A program made the position numbers and the translations under genes. The notes below the pieces were generated by a model. The model worked only from the letters and a program-made list of their open reading frames with translations. It did not search any database and was not told the origin of the DNA. This document shows positions 62,767 to 64,000 of a stretch of DNA of 64,000 nucleotides, piece by piece. Numbering within the stretch: position 1 is the stretch's first letter; every line of letters begins with the position of its first letter. Source of the stretch: an uncultured Oscillospiraceae bacterium (GTDB taxonomy: Bacteria; Bacillota; Clostridia; Oscillospirales; Ruminococcaceae); NCBI GenBank assembly GCA_910586535.1, contig CAJUHS010000009.1, positions 41,580 through 105,579 of the forward strand, read 5' to 3'.

Positions 62767-63605
62767 ATGTCAAATAATTATGAAAACAAATACAGCCTAT
62801 CTGCGATAATCCACTTCTAAATCCCGACAACACTATCTCGGCGCACAGAATGTTGGCTCATGCGATTGGTATGACGGAAACCATAATTTATTCCGCCCTT
62901 ATTTCCAAGCAGACATATTATCTGAATAACAATATGCTGCACGAAGAAGGTTGGTTTTTCTCCACCATTGCCGACTTGCAGTAAAGTACAACTTTCGGAG
63001 TAAAAGCGCAGAAAACAGCTATCGGAAATCTTATGAAACACGGTCTGATTGAATGCGAGTGCAAAAGTATGCCTGCAAAAAGGTATTTCAGAATTACAAA
63101 TGATATGGAAATTCTTATGAAGCTCATTGATGAGGGTACAGAGATTTGCAAAAAAATATCTGCAAAAGCAAATAAAAATTCCTGTGAAAATGATGAAATC
63201 TCAAATGAAAGCTCTTATGAAAAATCAGAAATTCTTGAAGATGTTAAAAGTGTGGAAAACGTTGAAAATTCATTAGAAAAAGCCGTCCAAACTGCGGAAA
63301 AGTTACAGTATCTGCCCAAGGCAGTAACTGACGATGGCGCACAAAGTTCCTGCCCCTCGGCGGTATCTTGTACCCGCCCTGCGGACAACCATACTATTAA
63401 ACCTAAGATAAATAATCTTAAGTTAAATCAATCTATCAATTCAAGCAAAATCGCAGAAAATCGAAATGTGGAAAATGTTGAAAAGATTGATAGATTGAAC
63501 TCTGCACCGCTTAATTTTTCTGAAATCATGGAAAGCCTTGGACTTGATTGGTACACTTTTACCGCAAACGAGCCGATGTCGGAAAAGCATTTTTTGTACC
63601 AATAA
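62767..63605 (+). pseudogene. Replication-initiator/RepA-like gene of a mobile element, disrupted
   Basis: GGAGG precedes ATG 62767 (MSNNYENKYSLSAII). A frameshift near 62808 moves the frame to NPLLNPDNTISAHRMLAHAIGMTETIIYSALISKQ, then a TAA (62982-62984) interrupts ADLQ-STTFGVKAQKTAIGNLMKHGLIECE, which continues as an open frame from 63033 with a Glu/Lys/Asn-rich linker (KSVENVENSLEKAV) to FSEIMESLGLDWYTFTANEP. The winged-helix N-terminus is like replication or replisome-organiser proteins of Ruminococcus phages and ICEs. The C-terminal end appears replaced at about 63590. Confidence 0.75.
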
Positions 63606-64000
63606 AGATGGAACATTATTCGATATGGTTATTTACAAATCTAATAATACCAATACTTACGGTGATATAATTGGCGGCGACTGGTATGTCGATTCCTGCT
63701 ATGTTTGCAACTATTTAACACCGTATTATGACCCCGAAGTCATTACAAAAAACACAAAAAGAATGTTAAGGAATAACAATGAAACAGATAAAGATGTAAA
63801 ATTGGTATTCTTTGAATTGGACAGGTTAAACGGTATTGACTGTGCTGTCGTATTTGTTAATAATTATGCAAAATATATTTATTCTTACGGAATGGATTTT
63901 CCTGCTTATAAATTAAGTAACGAGACACCGCAGGAAATACGTGACGTTATTTCAAGAACAAACAGTGCAATATGTAATAACAGTGATAACCAAAATACAA
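63595..64000 (+). CDS. Partial open frame, unknown protein (runs off right edge)
   Basis: An open frame from about 63595 through the window end (first ATG at 63625): CTNKDGTLFDMVIYKSNN, GGDWYVDSCYVCNYLTPYYDPEV, KLVFFELDRLNGIDCAVVFVNNYAKYIYSYG. It begins within the 3' end of the replication pseudogene in another frame, without a ribosome site, so it may be the C-terminal part of a gene joined by deletion. Family not recognised; Cys, Tyr and Asn rich. Confidence 0.45.

Overview
The window looks like a chromosome segment of a cellulolytic Firmicute of the Ruminococcus type (Clostridia, Oscillospiraceae). The reasons are: moderate G+C with A/T-rich spacers, strong GGAGG ribosome sites and several TTG starts; a plant-cell-wall set of GH5, GH3, GH44, GH29 and GH26-like enzymes; a GH3 beta-glucosidase with the domain order reported for Ruminococcus albus; an Asn-rich linker in the cellulase; and Gram-positive genes such as walJ, rlmH, queH, ABC-F and HxlR. 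The genus is an inference.

Layout. 1-6.2 kb: a MacAB-type efflux operon (oversized adaptor, permease, lipoprotein, ATPase) behind its own two-component system, with matching 11-bp-phased direct repeats in front of both transcription units. 6.2-8.6 kb: an ABC-F translation factor with a perfect consensus promoter, next to an unexplained long inverted repeat. 8.6-25.1 kb: polysaccharide degradation. This part holds a lipoprotein GH5 cellulase (downstream of dac and ung), an intracellular inverted-order GH3, a fucosidase-transporter-GH44 operon and an intracellular GH26-like enzyme, mixed with an iron alcohol dehydrogenase under a Rex-like operator, queH and a FeoB-associated protein. Short MITE-like repeats sit in the spacers. 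25-45.5 kb: mostly housekeeping and accessory genes, including putP with a divergent TetR regulator, ychF, an amino-acid ABC importer without a binding protein, GH25 lysozyme, rlmH/walJ, a CheW protein with an inserted CZB zinc domain, an HxlR/radical-SAM divergon, D-lactate dehydrogenase, a CAP-domain secreted protein, MATE and nadA.

45.5-53.8 kb: a tightly packed, leftward, eight-gene lipid operon: DgkA-type kinase, CarS-like CDP-lipid synthase, PssA, Psd, UbiA-like prenyltransferase, a rifampicin-phosphotransferase-like PEP-utilising enzyme, an acyl-AMP ligase and a GNAT protein. Several genes are coupled by ATGA stop/start overlaps. The combination CarS + PssA + Psd + UbiA mirrors the archaeal ether-phospholipid head-group route and is the best candidate here for an undescribed system.

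53.8-64 kb: an accessory and decaying mobile region. It contains a large serine recombinase, a wrecked IS1182-type transposase, unknown secreted proteins, an ECF sigma factor with a broken anti-sigma gene, a fragment of an ADP-ribosyltransferase domain, MATE and XRE fragments fused out of frame, a tyrosine integrase followed by a 20-nt tRNA 3'-end (attachment core) with arm-type repeats, and a broken replication gene. Orientation of the tRNA core suggests two elements in tandem at one tRNA site.

All assignments come from reading the sequence; no database search was run.
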